A stretch of 64,000 bases of DNA. Source: UBA4615 sp044368415. Its GTDB lineage: Bacteria > Pseudomonadota > Gammaproteobacteria > Burkholderiales > Burkholderiaceae_E. Location: contig JBIPLJ010000020.1 in the NCBI GenBank assembly GCA_044368415.1, forward strand, positions 1 to 64,000. The letters are read 5' to 3'. Of this stretch, positions 1-8,288 are shown in pieces. The notes beneath the pieces are model-generated. The model made no database searches and was not told where the DNA came from. It saw nothing but the letters and a program-made list of their open reading frames with translations. Position 1 is the stretch's first letter. Each line of letters begins with the position of its first letter. A program made the position numbers and the translations under genes.

Positions 1-284
1 AGTCTCATAAGGCAATAGATCCGATGAACGCGCTTATGGTTCCAGCCGTGGCCGTCGGCGCGAAGCCGCCGGAAGCACTTCCAGAAGCCCCAGCGCGTGC
101 GTTTCGCGATGATCTCGTTGAGCACGTCGACGACCGGCGCATCGTGCAGCGCCCGGTCCACCGTGCCCTTGTAGTACGCCGACCGCGACAGATTCGCGAT
201 CCTACAAGCGCGTGTCCTCGAGATCCGGTGCTCACAGACGAGCACCTCGATGACGGCACGCTTGGCGGCCGGCGTCAGAACTTT
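1..284 (-). CDS. IS3-family transposase OrfB, 5' part only (continues beyond the window)
   Basis: The -1 frame relative to OrfA stays open from the OrfA end to base 1. It encodes segments such as LTPAAKRAVIEVLV, ACRIANLSRSAYYK, WGFWKCFRRLRADGHGWN and HKRVHRIYCLMRL. These match the region ahead of the DDE integrase core (HTH_21 segment) in IS3 transposases. The catalytic Asp, Asp and Glu lie outside the window, so activity cannot be judged. No internal stop is seen. The frame is probably entered by ribosomal -1 frameshifting in the GCGAAAG stretch near 281-287; an independent start codon is not obvious. Confidence 0.8.
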
Positions 285-541
285 CGCGACAGGACGTCCT
301 TGATCGCCGCGTTCTCCAGCGCTAGGTCTGCGTACAGCCGCTTCAGACGCGCGTTCTCGGCCTCGAGCTCCTTGACGCGCTTGAGCTCGGGCACAGACAT
401 CCCGGCGTACTTGCTCTTCCACTGGTAGTACGTGGCGCTGCTGATGCCGTGCTTGCGGCAGACCTCGCCGACCGCCAGACCAGCCTCGCCTTCGGCCAAG
501 ATCCCCATGATCTGGCTCTCGCTGAACTTCGATTTCCTCAT
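275..541 (-). CDS. IS3-family transposase OrfA
   Basis: This 88-residue protein begins MRKSKFSESQIMGILAEGE, a standard opening for IS3-family OrfA proteins. It has an N-terminal helix-turn-helix (about residues 5-45, with VGEVCRKHGISSATYYQWKS) that binds the inverted repeats. A heptad-rich segment follows (about 50-80, ELKRVKELEAENARLKRL) for dimerisation with OrfB. The length is normal for an intact OrfA. The stop at 275-277 overlaps the OrfB frame, and an A-AAG stretch at 281-284 lies just before it. By analogy with the family, an OrfAB transposase would be made by -1 frameshifting there; that part is inference. Confidence 0.9.
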   Translation of the reverse strand: MRKSKFSESQIMGILAEGEAGLAVGEVCRKHGISSATYYQWKSKYAGMSVPELKRVKELEAENARLKRLYADLALENAAIKDVLSRKF

Positions 542-673
542 CGCCTCTCCCGGCAGTTGAGGAAGTCTCCGGTTTCATCCTGTCCACTTCAAGGGGGAGC
601 TTACGGGAAATTGAGCTGTTCTTCTACGTCTCCAAGTTTGGCCTGCTGCGTGTCGTGGACTACGCTGCAGGAA

Positions 674-1861
674 TCACGTTTGCTCGCGAGAATCATGCAC
701 TGTGAGCAGATGTGGAAGTGGGCGCTCCGGATCGCTCAGACACTGCAGGATGCCTTCAGCGAAGTGATCGACCATCGCAGACAGCGAGTATCGATCCGCG
801 CAGCTCGACGCGTAAGCAGCCATCTTTTGCAAGCTGGTCCGGTCGCTCAGCAGAGCCGCAGCGTCGCGGGCGAAGCCTATTGGCGTATCGCTTGCGAACA
901 CGCCGTTCCTACCTGGTTCCAGGTATGCGATCTCAGGGCTGTGAAGTGCCGAGCTCGTCGTGACGACAGGCAGGCCAGCGCAGAATGCGTCGATGATGGC
1001 CAGCCCGATCATGCCGGGATTGATGAACAGGTCGGCCATCCTGAAGTAGGACGCCCGGTCCGAGCCGTGCAATGCGCCGACGTAATGGATCCACGAGTGG
1101 CGCTGTGCCGCTTGGCGCACCTGAACTGCGTCCGAGCCCGCGCCCAGGATCACGAGGTGAAAGTCGGGCTGCAACTCGCGCAGCTGTACCGCTGCTTGCA
1201 GAAGCAGGGTGATCCTTTTCTCCGTATAGAGTGATCCGCAGTACAAGCCGACAGGACTGGAAGTCGGAATGCAGTGTGTTGCGCGGAGATGGGACAGCAC
1301 GTTCGAATCGACGGACTTGAGTTGTTGCTTGAACGAGTCGGTATCGACGGAATTGTTCAGGCATGTGATGCGCGAAGCGGGAAATCCGGCTTCGGTCACC
1401 AGTTCTGCCGACAGTGCCGTGTATGCGAACCACCAGTCGACTGGAGTGATCAACCGGCGTTTCACTTGTTCTACCAGCGAGCGCTTATCGGCTGCCTGGA
1501 AATTGCGTCCATGGCCCCAGTAGGCGAGCTTGTAGCGTCGAGGTCCGAACATCGGAACGAAGTTGTAGAGCAACCTCATTTCCTGCGTGACAATGACCAG
1601 ATCTGTCTTCCGAACGGCCGGCCCAAATCGTTGCCAGCATATTCGTTCGCCTGCCCAGTACTTCGATTCAACACGCTCCGCCCAGTCGAGGGTGCCGCTG
1701 TCGTTCTTCGCTCGCTCCGATGGCGAGGGGGTCCCGACAAGGACGCGAAGCTCGACGTTTTTCCTTGCCAAGACATCCTTGAGTTGCTCGAACAACGGGA
1801 CGCGATAGTGAGTCAGTCTACGTTGAACGATGACGACGCTACTGGACCGGTTCACGTTCAC
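674..1861 (-). CDS. GT4-family glycosyltransferase
   Basis: A glycosyltransferase of the GT-B fold that probably adds a sugar from a nucleotide donor to a lipid-linked surface polysaccharide. The N-terminal acceptor half contains VVIVQRRLTHYRVPLFEQL, usual for this group. The C-terminal donor half carries VGLYCGSLYTEKRITLLLQA, HLVILGAGSD, IHYVGALHGSDRASYFRMADLF and the EX7E-like region around GLAIIDAFCAGLPVVTT. The frame is open for another 88 codons upstream, but that stretch lies antisense-style over the preceding gene and is not protein-like. I chose the GTG at 1861; the GTG at 1855 has a better-placed AAGG. Either way the start overlaps the end of the upstream glycosyltransferase by about 20 bases, which implies translational coupling. 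The substrate is unknown. Confidence 0.82.
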   Translation of the reverse strand: MNVNRSSSVVIVQRRLTHYRVPLFEQLKDVLARKNVELRVLVGTPSPSERAKNDSGTLDWAERVESKYWAGERICWQRFGPAVRKTDLVIVTQEMRLLYNFVPMFGPRRYKLAYWGHGRNFQAADKRSLVEQVKRRLITPVDWWFAYTALSAELVTEAGFPASRITCLNNSVDTDSFKQQLKSVDSNVLSHLRATHCIPTSSPVGLYCGSLYTEKRITLLLQAAVQLRELQPDFHLVILGAGSDAVQVRQAAQRHSWIHYVGALHGSDRASYFRMADLFINPGMIGLAIIDAFCAGLPVVTTSSALHSPEIAYLEPGRNGVFASDTPIGFARDAAALLSDRTSLQKMAAYASSCADRYSLSAMVDHFAEGILQCLSDPERPLPHLLTVHDSREQT

Positions 1862-3020
1862 CTTGGAAGGCCGCGTCGCCGAGGCAGTTGCGATAAATAG
1901 ATTCGAGTTTCTGAAGGTTTCGCGCAGCGCTGAGGCGAGTCTGAAAGAAGCCTTGTGCGGCGGTTGACATGGTCTGGGAAAGCATGGGGTCGGAAACAAG
2001 TCTGAGAATCGCTTCCGAAAACTCGGATTCGACTCCAGGTGCGCACAGCAATCCCGTACGGCCGTCTTCGATGATCTCGGCCATCGCGCCGATTCCAGAG
2101 GCGACGACCGGCAAGCCGTTTGCAAATGCCTCCGAAATGACCATTGGAAATCCTTCGAACCAAACGCTTGGCATCAGGAGGCAGCTTGCCTCGCGCATTA
2201 CTGCAAAGACGTTTTCGCGGGGCAGGCTGCCGAGTAGCTGCAAGTTGGGTAATCCCTGCAGGAGAGGGGCTTCGGGCCCGTCTCCAATGACGCGGAACTG
2301 TATGTGGCTCAGTGTCCTGGCAACCCGTGCGAGCGTTTCGACTCCTTTTTCTTTTGAGAGTCTACCAACGAAGAGAACACCTGCTCTGTTGGTGGGTGGC
2401 GACATTGACGTCGGCGCTTCCACGAAGTTCGGCTTTACATGGATTCGCTTGGCCGGAATCCCTGCGCGTACAAAAATGCCCTTTGCGGTCTCCGTCAGGG
2501 CAATGTAGGCATCTACGCGTGTCTTGTAGGTGCGCAGCGCGCGGTGAGCGATGACAAGGGCCGCTGATACCGCGCTCTGGGGCGCTGCATCCTGATAGCA
2601 CCTTCGAATCACGCCTCGCCACGGCAACGTACCGACGCAGTCAGTACAGGGCTTTCCTTGACGGAACAGCAAGGCATTCAGGCAAGTCAGCCTGAAATTG
2701 TGGAGGGTCTGGATAACAGGAACTCGGCGGCTATTGGCTGCGAAGTAAACAGCCGGAGATACCAGTGGGAAGGTGTTGTGGCAGTGAACGATGTCTGGAC
2801 GGGTTTGGTCGATCAACGCACCGATCTCCCGATAACTGCGTGTCGACCAGATCGTCGATGTCGCAGCTGCCCAGCGTCCGGTGGTGTCGAGCTCGTCATT
2901 CGACCGCAGGTATGTGGTCACCTGATGTCCTGCACCCTGCAGCAGTCGGCGCTCATTCTCGAGGACAGTATCTTCCCCGCCTGCCTGCCTGTAACGGTTG
3001 TGGACAAGCAGGATCTTCAT
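1839..3020 (-). CDS. GT4-family glycosyltransferase
   Basis: A 393-residue GT-B glycosyltransferase beginning MKILLVHNRYRQAGGEDTV, the classic opening of GT4 enzymes. The N-terminal domain has DIVHCHNTFPLVSP and a Cys-rich insert around LTCLNALLFRQGKPCTDCVG. The C-terminal GT domain shows VLFVGRLSKEKGVETLARVA, FRVIGDGPE, and EGFPMVISEAFANGLPVVAS, which supplies the E-x7-E nucleotide-sugar motif. An alternative start at 3032 adds only four residues; the frame further upstream runs under the wecG-like gene. It sits between the WecG-like gene (31 bp gap) and the following glycosyltransferase (overlap), so the three form one operon. It probably acts at the cytoplasmic face of the inner membrane; the exact linkage is unknown. 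Confidence 0.87.
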   Translation of the reverse strand: MKILLVHNRYRQAGGEDTVLENERRLLQGAGHQVTTYLRSNDELDTTGRWAAATSTIWSTRSYREIGALIDQTRPDIVHCHNTFPLVSPAVYFAANSRRVPVIQTLHNFRLTCLNALLFRQGKPCTDCVGTLPWRGVIRRCYQDAAPQSAVSAALVIAHRALRTYKTRVDAYIALTETAKGIFVRAGIPAKRIHVKPNFVEAPTSMSPPTNRAGVLFVGRLSKEKGVETLARVARTLSHIQFRVIGDGPEAPLLQGLPNLQLLGSLPRENVFAVMREASCLLMPSVWFEGFPMVISEAFANGLPVVASGIGAMAEIIEDGRTGLLCAPGVESEFSEAILRLVSDPMLSQTMSTAAQGFFQTRLSAARNLQKLESIYRNCLGDAAFQGEREPVQ

Positions 3021-3051
3021 TCTGGGGTACATCGCAGAGGATGGAGTAACG

Positions 3052-3942
3052 TTAGGGCCCCGCGTCGCGCCGCTTGGACGGACGGTCCCGCAGAAGCTGA
3101 TTCGCTGCCCCGAGTATGAAGCTGGCGTTTGTAGAGAAGTATCGGCGACTGAGGCGTCGAGGTTCGCAGAGCAACCGGAATAGCCACTCCAAACCAGCTT
3201 CCTGCATCCAAGTAGGGGCGCGAAGTCGAAGGCCACTGTGAAACTCGAACGCCGCGCCAACGCCAATCATTACGGCGGCGACTCTGCGCGAGTTGGCATT
3301 GATCCACCGTTCTTGCTTGGGACAACCGAGGCTGACGAAGACAAGATTTGCGCCTGATGCATTGATTTCTGCGATCGTGGCTTGCTCCTCGTCTTCCGTG
3401 GGCGGTCGGAAAGGTGGCGAAAGTGAGCCCGCGAAGCGAAGCGCAGGAAACTGTTCGCTCAAGCGCTGTTTCAGCAGGTCCAGGGCGGAGGTGGTGTTTC
3501 CAAAAAGGAACACCGACTGCCCTTCGCGCTCTGCACGCTGGCAGCACCTCCACATCAAGTCGGGACCATTGATGCGTTGCTGATTCCGACGCCCGAGTCG
3601 CCGCATGAGCCAGGCCACGGACATCCCATCGGCTGTGGCCATATCCATTTCTTCGAGCACCCGTCGGAAGTCGAGATCGCGTTGTGCCGTCACCAGCGAG
3701 TGTGCGTTGCACATCGCCACGGCACGTGACTCATGCCTCGCTCCCCATGCCACGATCGTATCGAGGGCGCGATCCCAATCGACGACATCGATCTGGGTTT
3801 CGAGCACCTTCTGGCGGACTCGGTGGCCGCCTGCTGCCCTGGCAGGTTCTTCGAGGCGGCCCGCGATTCGATCGTCTACATCGACTGCTTCATTGGCGTC
3901 GAGCGAGATCGACACAATGGATCGGCGCGGGTTACGAGCCAT
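3052..3942 (-). CDS. WecG/TagA/CpsF-family glycosyltransferase (GT26)
   Basis: This 296-residue protein has the complete GT26 signature. It shows MCNAHSLV (about residue 77), ATADGMSVAWLM (about 103), NGPDLMW, FLFGNT, VSLGCPKQERW (about 205), GVGAAFEFHSG and RAPTWMQEAGLEWLFRL with the EPRRLSRRY tail. Characterised members transfer N-acetylmannosamine or its uronic acid, or another hexose, onto a polyprenyl-diphosphate-linked sugar; the donor here is not predictable. The C-terminal basic helix probably docks the enzyme on the membrane. It is the first gene of a three-gene minus-strand operon with two GT4 enzymes. No clear promoter was seen in the 245 bases upstream. Confidence 0.92.
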   Translation of the reverse strand: MARNPRRSIVSISLDANEAVDVDDRIAGRLEEPARAAGGHRVRQKVLETQIDVVDWDRALDTIVAWGARHESRAVAMCNAHSLVTAQRDLDFRRVLEEMDMATADGMSVAWLMRRLGRRNQQRINGPDLMWRCCQRAEREGQSVFLFGNTTSALDLLKQRLSEQFPALRFAGSLSPPFRPPTEDEEQATIAEINASGANLVFVSLGCPKQERWINANSRRVAAVMIGVGAAFEFHSGLRLRAPTWMQEAGLEWLFRLLCEPRRLSRRYFSTNASFILGAANQLLRDRPSKRRDAGP

Positions 3943-4187
3943 CTATGGAGCACCGGTGAGGCAGCCTTCGCGAACCGCGTGAAGCAAAGGCGCAGGAGAG
4001 TTCGAATTGTAGGGCGACATGACACGATAGGTTACGAAATGAGACAGATTCTCGCATCACCCGCGTATACGAGACCGCCGTAGCGCGTAGGCCTGTCGCC
4101 GGCCGAGGTGAGCAAACCTGCCGCCGCGAATGCAGACGTGGCTCATGCGGCAAGGCCCTGACGAGCGCCCCGAGCTTACGCCCGTTC

Positions 4188-4580
4188 ATGAAAACAACCG
4201 TCATCGGATCCGACAACGTCGGCCTCGTCTCGGGGGCTGGCCTCGCCGATAGGGCAACGACGTCATGTACGTCGACGTCGATCCTCACAAGCATCGCGAT
4301 GCTCGAGGGAGGCGAGATCCTAAGCTACGAGCCCGGACTCGCGGAGACGGTTCGGCACACCGTTGCGCCTGTGCTTCACGCTGGAGATGCACTGCGCGGT
4401 TGACCACGGCACCATCCTGCCCATTGCTGTGGGCACGCCGGCGTGTGAAAGCGGTTCCGCTGACCTGATGTACGTTCTGACTGCCGCGCGTGACGTTGCC
4501 GATCCTAAGCCTGATTTTGAGATCACCGGCGACAAGGCGACACGGCGCTTCGACCAAGACTCAACGGGCCGACATTTTGC
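4188..4580 (+). pseudogene. ugd: Remnant of UDP-glucose 6-dehydrogenase (ugd)
   Basis: Three successive frames carry consecutive pieces of the Ugd N-terminal Rossmann domain. They are MKTTVIGSDNVGLVSGAGLAD (from 4188), then YVDVDPHK and MLEGGEILSYEPGLAETVR around 4265-4350, then HGTILPIAVGTP with GSADLMYVLTAARDVAD around 4410-4500. An intact Ugd is about 430-450 residues and reads MKITVIGSGYVGLV at its start. Here at least two frameshifts separate the pieces, the glycine motif has lost a glycine and tyrosine, and nothing recognisable remains of the central or C-terminal domains, including the catalytic Cys. It cannot make active enzyme. An open stretch at 4577-4717 ending ATFELARWVGFVR resembles protein but I cannot assign it. 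Confidence 0.8.
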
Positions 4581-4808
4581 GCGTGGCGCAGGGCGTGCTG
4601 CGGGTGCCGGACCGCGTACCCGCGGGCGGTCCGGGCGGCAGCGCCATATCGGGCGATGTGTCGGCCACGTACGCGGCTACCTTCGAACTCGCGCGCTGGG
4701 TCGGATTCGTGAGGTAATCTCACCGGCTGGAGAGCTTATCTTCGTGGTATCCCAGGCGACACGGTTCTCTATTCGGAGTAATCGCGAAGCATGTGCGCGT
4801 TCGTCTCG

Positions 4809-4814
4809 ATATAA
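4809..4814 (+). promoter_or_regulatory. Perfect -10 hexamer TATAAT ahead of the H-NS-like gene
   Basis: A consensus TATAAT lies 33 bp before the ATG at 4847, a good position for a promoter of this gene. No convincing -35 is present 16-18 bp upstream (AAGCAT or similar), so this may be an activator-dependent promoter. Confidence 0.45.
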
Positions 4815-4846
4815 TTGACGGGTTACCCTGAAAGCCCGGAGCCACC

Positions 4847-5200
4847 ATGCCCAAGTCCTCTCTAGTTCAACTCCGTCAGCAGATTGCGCGCCTCGAAACT
4901 CAAGCCAAGAAGCTCGAGGAAACCGAAGGCTCACGCAAGCGCAAGGCGGTCACCGAAGTGCGCGCGCTGATGCGCAAACTCGGAGTGGGGCTCGCCGACC
5001 TGCAGACCCCGGATTCGCCCAAGACCGCACGAGTCGCGGCGATCAAGCCGAAGCGCGAAAAGTCCGCTCGCCCCCCGGTGCCGGTGAAGTACCGCAACTC
5101 CGAGACCGGCGACGCCTGGACGGGACGCGGCCGTACCCCGAGGTGGCTCGCTGCGCTCGAGGCCGCCGGCCGTAGCCGCGACGAATTCAAGCTCGGCTGA
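4847..5200 (+). CDS. H-NS family nucleoid protein
   Basis: A 117-residue DNA-binding protein of the H-NS/MvaT-like histone family common in Burkholderiales. Residues 1-50 form a charged coiled coil (LRQQIARLETQAKKLEETEG) used for oligomerisation. A basic linker follows. The C-terminal DNA-binding motif at about 81-103 reads KYRNSETGDAWTGRGRTPRWL, where the family usually has KYR(N/D)PETGETWTGRGR. Such proteins bind AT-rich or horizontally acquired DNA and silence it, which fits its position next to an IS element and a decayed gene. It is transcribed from a probable promoter with a perfect -10 box and stands alone. The convergent LuxR-type gene ends 16 bp downstream. Confidence 0.93.
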   Translation: MPKSSLVQLRQQIARLETQAKKLEETEGSRKRKAVTEVRALMRKLGVGLADLQTPDSPKTARVAAIKPKREKSARPPVPVKYRNSETGDAWTGRGRTPRWLAALEAAGRSRDEFKLG

Positions 5201-5215
5201 GGCTCGCACGGCGGT

Positions 5216-5941
5216 TCAAGCCGCCGCGCCCGCCCGCAGCGACATCACCAGTCGCACCAGTTGTGACTGCCGAGAGCAACCGGTGCGCTCGTACACCGTG
5301 GCGAGGTGTGTCTTCACGGTGTTGGCGCTGATGCCGAGCTGGCGGGCCGCCTCCTTCACCGAATCGACCCGCAGATAAGCTTCGGCCACTCGGGCCGACG
5401 AGGTGCTGAGGTCGAAGAGCTGGGCCAGGAGCTCGACCTCGAGCTGCTCGCGAGGCCCGAAATCGATCAGCGTGCCGATCACAGCCGAGCCGTCGGTTAC
5501 AGGGCCGCCTGAACGCTTCGGACGTCGTACCGGAGCCAGGTGCAGCACGCTGCCACGGCCGGTGGTGGCCGTGTCGATTCGCAGCGAACGAGCGGCGCTC
5601 GGCGATTCGAGGCCTGAGTGCGGCGCTCCGGATGGCATTACACACTCGTACACGGCCTGCTCCACGGCAGCCTGCAGCGCGGCGTCGGAGCCGGCGAGGC
5701 GCATCACGCCGATTGGCCGGCCCGGCATGGGGACCAGAGCGAGCGGAGCACCTCGGCCTAGCATCCGGGCGGCGGCGGCATTGTGGGCCAGCACGCGGGC
5801 GTCGCAGTCGAAGACGAGCAGGCCGCGTGGAATGGCGTTCGCCGCGTCTGCCAGCGCTTCGTTCGCCACGGATGCAGCGGCTCGGGTACGTCGCTCGGCG
5901 GCCTTGAGGGGCGGCGTGTTGGGGGGCGGCACGGAACTCAT
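5216..5941 (-). CDS. LuxR-type transcriptional regulator with PAS-like sensor domain (paralogue 1)
   Basis: A 241-residue protein starting MSSVPPPNTPP. The open frame extends further upstream through a terminator, so I excluded that part. The N-terminal half contains AIPRGLLVFDCDARVLAHNAAAARML, which looks like a PAS-type sensor beta-sheet. The C-terminus is a LuxR helix-turn-helix: ARVAEAYLRVDSVKEAARQLGISANTVKTHLATVYERTG, followed by CSRQSQLVRLVMSLR. It lacks a response-regulator receiver or autoinducer domain. It shares this architecture and much of the HTH sequence with the protein at 6921-7676; the two flank a PEP-CTERM gene. The ligand is unknown. Confidence 0.85.
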   Translation of the reverse strand: MSSVPPPNTPPLKAAERRTRAAASVANEALADAANAIPRGLLVFDCDARVLAHNAAAARMLGRGAPLALVPMPGRPIGVMRLAGSDAALQAAVEQAVYECVMPSGAPHSGLESPSAARSLRIDTATTGRGSVLHLAPVRRPKRSGGPVTDGSAVIGTLIDFGPREQLEVELLAQLFDLSTSSARVAEAYLRVDSVKEAARQLGISANTVKTHLATVYERTGCSRQSQLVRLVMSLRAGAAA

Positions 5942-6075
5942 CGTCCTGCCATCATTCCAGCCGCGCCCGCGTCGTGCACCGTCGACTCGGGTGAGATGAT
6001 GGTCACCGTCTTGCGCGAGTGTAATGAAGCGCGGTGCCTTGGTGCTGCGGCCTGGTCCCTCGCGCCGCAGAATTG

Positions 6076-6102
6076 AAAACGCCCGCATCGGGCGGGCGTT
6101 TT
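6076..6102 (-). terminator. Rho-independent terminator after the PEP-CTERM gene
   Basis: AAAACGCCCGC (6076-6086), a 5-base loop and GCGGGCGTTTT (6092-6102) form a perfect 11-bp stem with A/T tails on both sides, so it can act in both directions. It lies 20 bp past the stop of the minus-strand PEP-CTERM gene and separates it from the downstream LuxR-type gene. Confidence 0.9.
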
Positions 6103-6122
6103 GTCTGTACGGCGGAGCGGTA

Positions 6123-6803
6123 TCAGGCCGCGGAGAGCCCCGTGCCGCTCGCATTCCCGTTCTTGCGCCGAGCCGCCCAGCCCACCAGGCCCAGCCCCGC
6201 CAGCATCATCGCCCACTCGTGCGGCTCCGGCACTGCGGCGACTGCCACGTTGTCCAGACCGACGAGCGTCGAGCTAGACTGGAACTTGTTATCGCTGCCG
6301 ATGATGGTGATGCGCGTCAGCGCGCTGTCGGCGACGAAGCTCAAGCTCTGACCGGCCCAGTTCACTGCGAATGAACCGTTGAGCGCCGGCGCGTTGGTGG
6401 CCTCACCGAGGAAGCCACCGTTCACGCTGACCGACACCGAAGCCGGACCGTATTGGGCCGTGGGGATCGAACCGAGGTCGAACGTCAACTGGTATTGCTG
6501 CCCGGCGACAGTCGAAAACGCGTTGGAGGTCAGGCCCTTGTTGTAGCCGTCGTTCCCACCGGTGAGGTCGATCCACTGCCCACCGTTACCGGACAGCCCG
6601 AGGTGAGTAGAGCCGGTAAGTTGCACGGTGGTCCCGACCACCCGCCACCCGGTGATCTCGGTGCTGTTTTCAGCGTAGTCAGCCGTAACTGCCGACGGGA
6701 TCACGTTCGTCTCGAAGTCTCCATTCAGCAGGAGCGCCGCGGACGACGCGGCAGAGGCGGTGCCGAGGGCAAATGCAACGGCGATTCGGGCAGGTGTTTT
6801 CAT
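6123..6803 (-). CDS. PEP-CTERM sorted secreted protein
   Basis: A 226-residue exported protein. It begins MKTPARIAVAFALGTASAASSA, a Sec signal peptide. The mature part (ALLLNGDFETNVIPSA, GWRVVGTTVQL, GNGGQWIDLTG, AGQQYQLTFDLGS, GLDNVAVAAV) resembles DUF642 / choice-of-anchor beta-sandwich domains thought to bind carbohydrate. The end is a textbook PEP-CTERM signal: VPEPHEWAMMLAGLGLVGWA plus the basic tail ARRKNGN. In this system an exosortase recognises the PEP motif and processes the tail, and the proteins usually accompany EPS loci such as the one in this window. The ATG at 6803 is chosen because it opens the signal peptide. A strong terminator follows. Confidence 0.93.
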   Translation of the reverse strand: MKTPARIAVAFALGTASAASSAALLLNGDFETNVIPSAVTADYAENSTEITGWRVVGTTVQLTGSTHLGLSGNGGQWIDLTGGNDGYNKGLTSNAFSTVAGQQYQLTFDLGSIPTAQYGPASVSVSVNGGFLGEATNAPALNGSFAVNWAGQSLSFVADSALTRITIIGSDNKFQSSSTLVGLDNVAVAAVPEPHEWAMMLAGLGLVGWAARRKNGNASGTGLSAA

Positions 6804-6920
6804 GGAAGCCTCAGCAGTGGATATGCGAATGCTATCGCTAACGGGGCAGGATGTCGCCATCCAAGAGGGTGACGGCCTCGGGTGCTGGTTGTTCCCAAAC
6901 GTCGAGTGGGGCATTGACAC

Positions 6921-7676
6921 TCAGCGGTCCAGCATGCCGTCTGGCTCGTCGCTGATCTCGCTCAGTGACATCAGCAGCCGCACGAGCTGGGCCTGCCGAG
7001 TACAGCCGGTCTTCAGGTACACCGCCGCGAGGTGGGTCTTGATGGTGTTGGCGCTGACGCCCAACATCACGCCCACTTCCTTGACAGTGTCCACCCGCAG
7101 GTAGGCCTCGGCCACGCGAGCTTCCGCATCGGTCAGGCCGAACAGGTCGCGAAGCATGGTCGGCTCGAGCGAGGGTGAGCTGTTGCGATCGATCAGCACG
7201 CCCAGCACGCAGGCATGGGGCCCCGGGCTCTGCGGCATCGAGTGCGGTGCGATCGGCGACAGTTGCAGGATCAGCCCGGGCTGGCCGTTCTCGTAGGTGA
7301 GGACGAGCGCCTGGGCGGGCCGTTGATCCCGGGCGACCAAGGTACGCAGCGTCGGTGATTGCAGGGCGACTGCCGCGGGCGCGATGCACGCACGGAGCGC
7401 CCGCTCGAGCTTCAACTGCGTGGCGCTGCGCTTGACCTCGAGGCGGATCCGGTCGTGCGGCGGCTCGGCCGAGGCGGCGAGCTCGATCTCGCTGCGCTGC
7501 TCGATCGAGCGGCGGGCGGCGGTGTTGGCGCCGATCACGTGGCCGCTCGTGTCGAACAGCACCAAGCCTTGCTTGAGCGTATCAACCGCAAGGGCGAGGA
7601 GCGGTGCACCGGACGCAGACGTGTTGAGGGCATCGGCCGGTTCCTTGGAGGAGGCCGGGCGCGTTCTAGCAAGCAT
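6921..7676 (-). CDS. LuxR-type transcriptional regulator with PAS-like sensor domain (paralogue 2)
   Basis: A 251-residue regulator with the same build as the protein at 5216-5941. A PAS-like segment (LKQGLVLFDTSGHVIGANTA) is followed by a variable middle. The C-terminal LuxR helix-turn-helix reads LFGLTDAEARVAEAYLRVDT, GVMLGVSANTIKTHLAAVY and TGCTRQAQLVRLLMSL. The shared, unusual AYLRVD(S/T)VKE stretch suggests a duplication rather than two independent LuxR proteins. It ends 117 bp before the start of the PEP-CTERM gene, with all three genes on the same strand, so it may control that gene. No receiver domain, transmembrane segment or autoinducer pocket is seen. Confidence 0.85.
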   Translation of the reverse strand: MLARTRPASSKEPADALNTSASGAPLLALAVDTLKQGLVLFDTSGHVIGANTAARRSIEQRSEIELAASAEPPHDRIRLEVKRSATQLKLERALRACIAPAAVALQSPTLRTLVARDQRPAQALVLTYENGQPGLILQLSPIAPHSMPQSPGPHACVLGVLIDRNSSPSLEPTMLRDLFGLTDAEARVAEAYLRVDTVKEVGVMLGVSANTIKTHLAAVYLKTGCTRQAQLVRLLMSLSEISDEPDGMLDR

Positions 7677-7880
7677 GGTGTCGAGAGCCAGCGAAGTGGA
7701 CAGGCCGTCCGGGCGGCGTCAGGTGGCGCAGTCCGGCGTTGGAGTATGCCGGTTGTCGCTAAACCGTTGCAATCACGCGACGCGGCAAGAAAGGGGTCGG
7801 ACTCACCCCCAATCAGCAACGCTGGAATAAGTTTCCGCGCAAAGGGGTCGCGGCGGGCGGCGCCCACCTACGCCGGCTGC

Positions 7881-8288
7881 TCAGCGTACCGGGTGCAGCC
7901 TGGCGACACGGACCCGTTCACGAAGCAACGCGAACGTCGCAACCACCAGAACGGCGCCGATCGCGTCCGCGATGAGATCGTCCAGGCCGACGACGCGCCC
8001 CGGGTTGAACGACTGCGCGAACTCGTCGGCAACGCCCACGAGGACCGCGGCCATCGGTGCCAGGACGTCGGCGGTGGGGCGCCCGCCCCCGAGCATGACC
8101 CAGGCCAATGCGCCGAAGCCCCCATAGACCGTCAGGTGCGCGAGCTTGTCCCAGGGCGCCGGTACGACGCCCACTGCGTAGGGCTGGGCGCCGTGCCAGA
8201 ACAGATTGGCCAATACGAACACGAACGCGAGCAGGGCAAGCATCCGCATCCAGCGGGTCGGGAACAGGACGGCGCGAAGCAGCGGCAT
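7881..8288 (-). CDS. VanZ-like integral membrane protein
   Basis: A small protein of about 135 residues with four hydrophobic segments: MRMLALLAFVFVLANLFW, LAHLTVYGGFGALAWVMLGG, VLAPMAAVLVGVADEFAQSF, and DLIADAIGAVLVVATFALL. The conserved VanZ features are the Asp-Lys before helix 2 (PWDKLAHLTVYGGFG) and the DEFAQSFNPGR-DDLIADAIGA block. VanZ proteins are of unknown mechanism; members occur near polysaccharide and exosortase loci as well as in glycopeptide resistance. The ATG at 8288 gives a normal length; a TTG eight codons earlier is possible. It is monocistronic and divergent from the protease gene. Confidence 0.85.
   Translation of the reverse strand: MPLLRAVLFPTRWMRMLALLAFVFVLANLFWHGAQPYAVGVVPAPWDKLAHLTVYGGFGALAWVMLGGGRPTADVLAPMAAVLVGVADEFAQSFNPGRVVGLDDLIADAIGAVLVVATFALLRERVRVARLHPVR

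Larger units (their letters stand above)
1..595 (-). mobile_element. IS3-family insertion sequence, cut by the window edge
   Basis: The element reads on the minus strand and leaves the window at base 1, so only its upstream end is present: a complete OrfA and the first part of OrfB in the -1 frame. The OrfA leucine-rich coiled coil and the OrfB motif HKRVHRIYCLMRL are typical of the family. The outer terminus is inferred to lie about 50-60 bp before OrfA, near 580-598, where the base composition changes. No terminal repeat can be confirmed because the other end is outside the window. Confidence 0.8.

Noticed and set aside
7677..7880. The GGGGTCGG and GGGGTCGC repeats between the LuxR-type and VanZ genes
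   Set aside because: Only short repeated words are present. No complete hairpin or repeat element can be supported.
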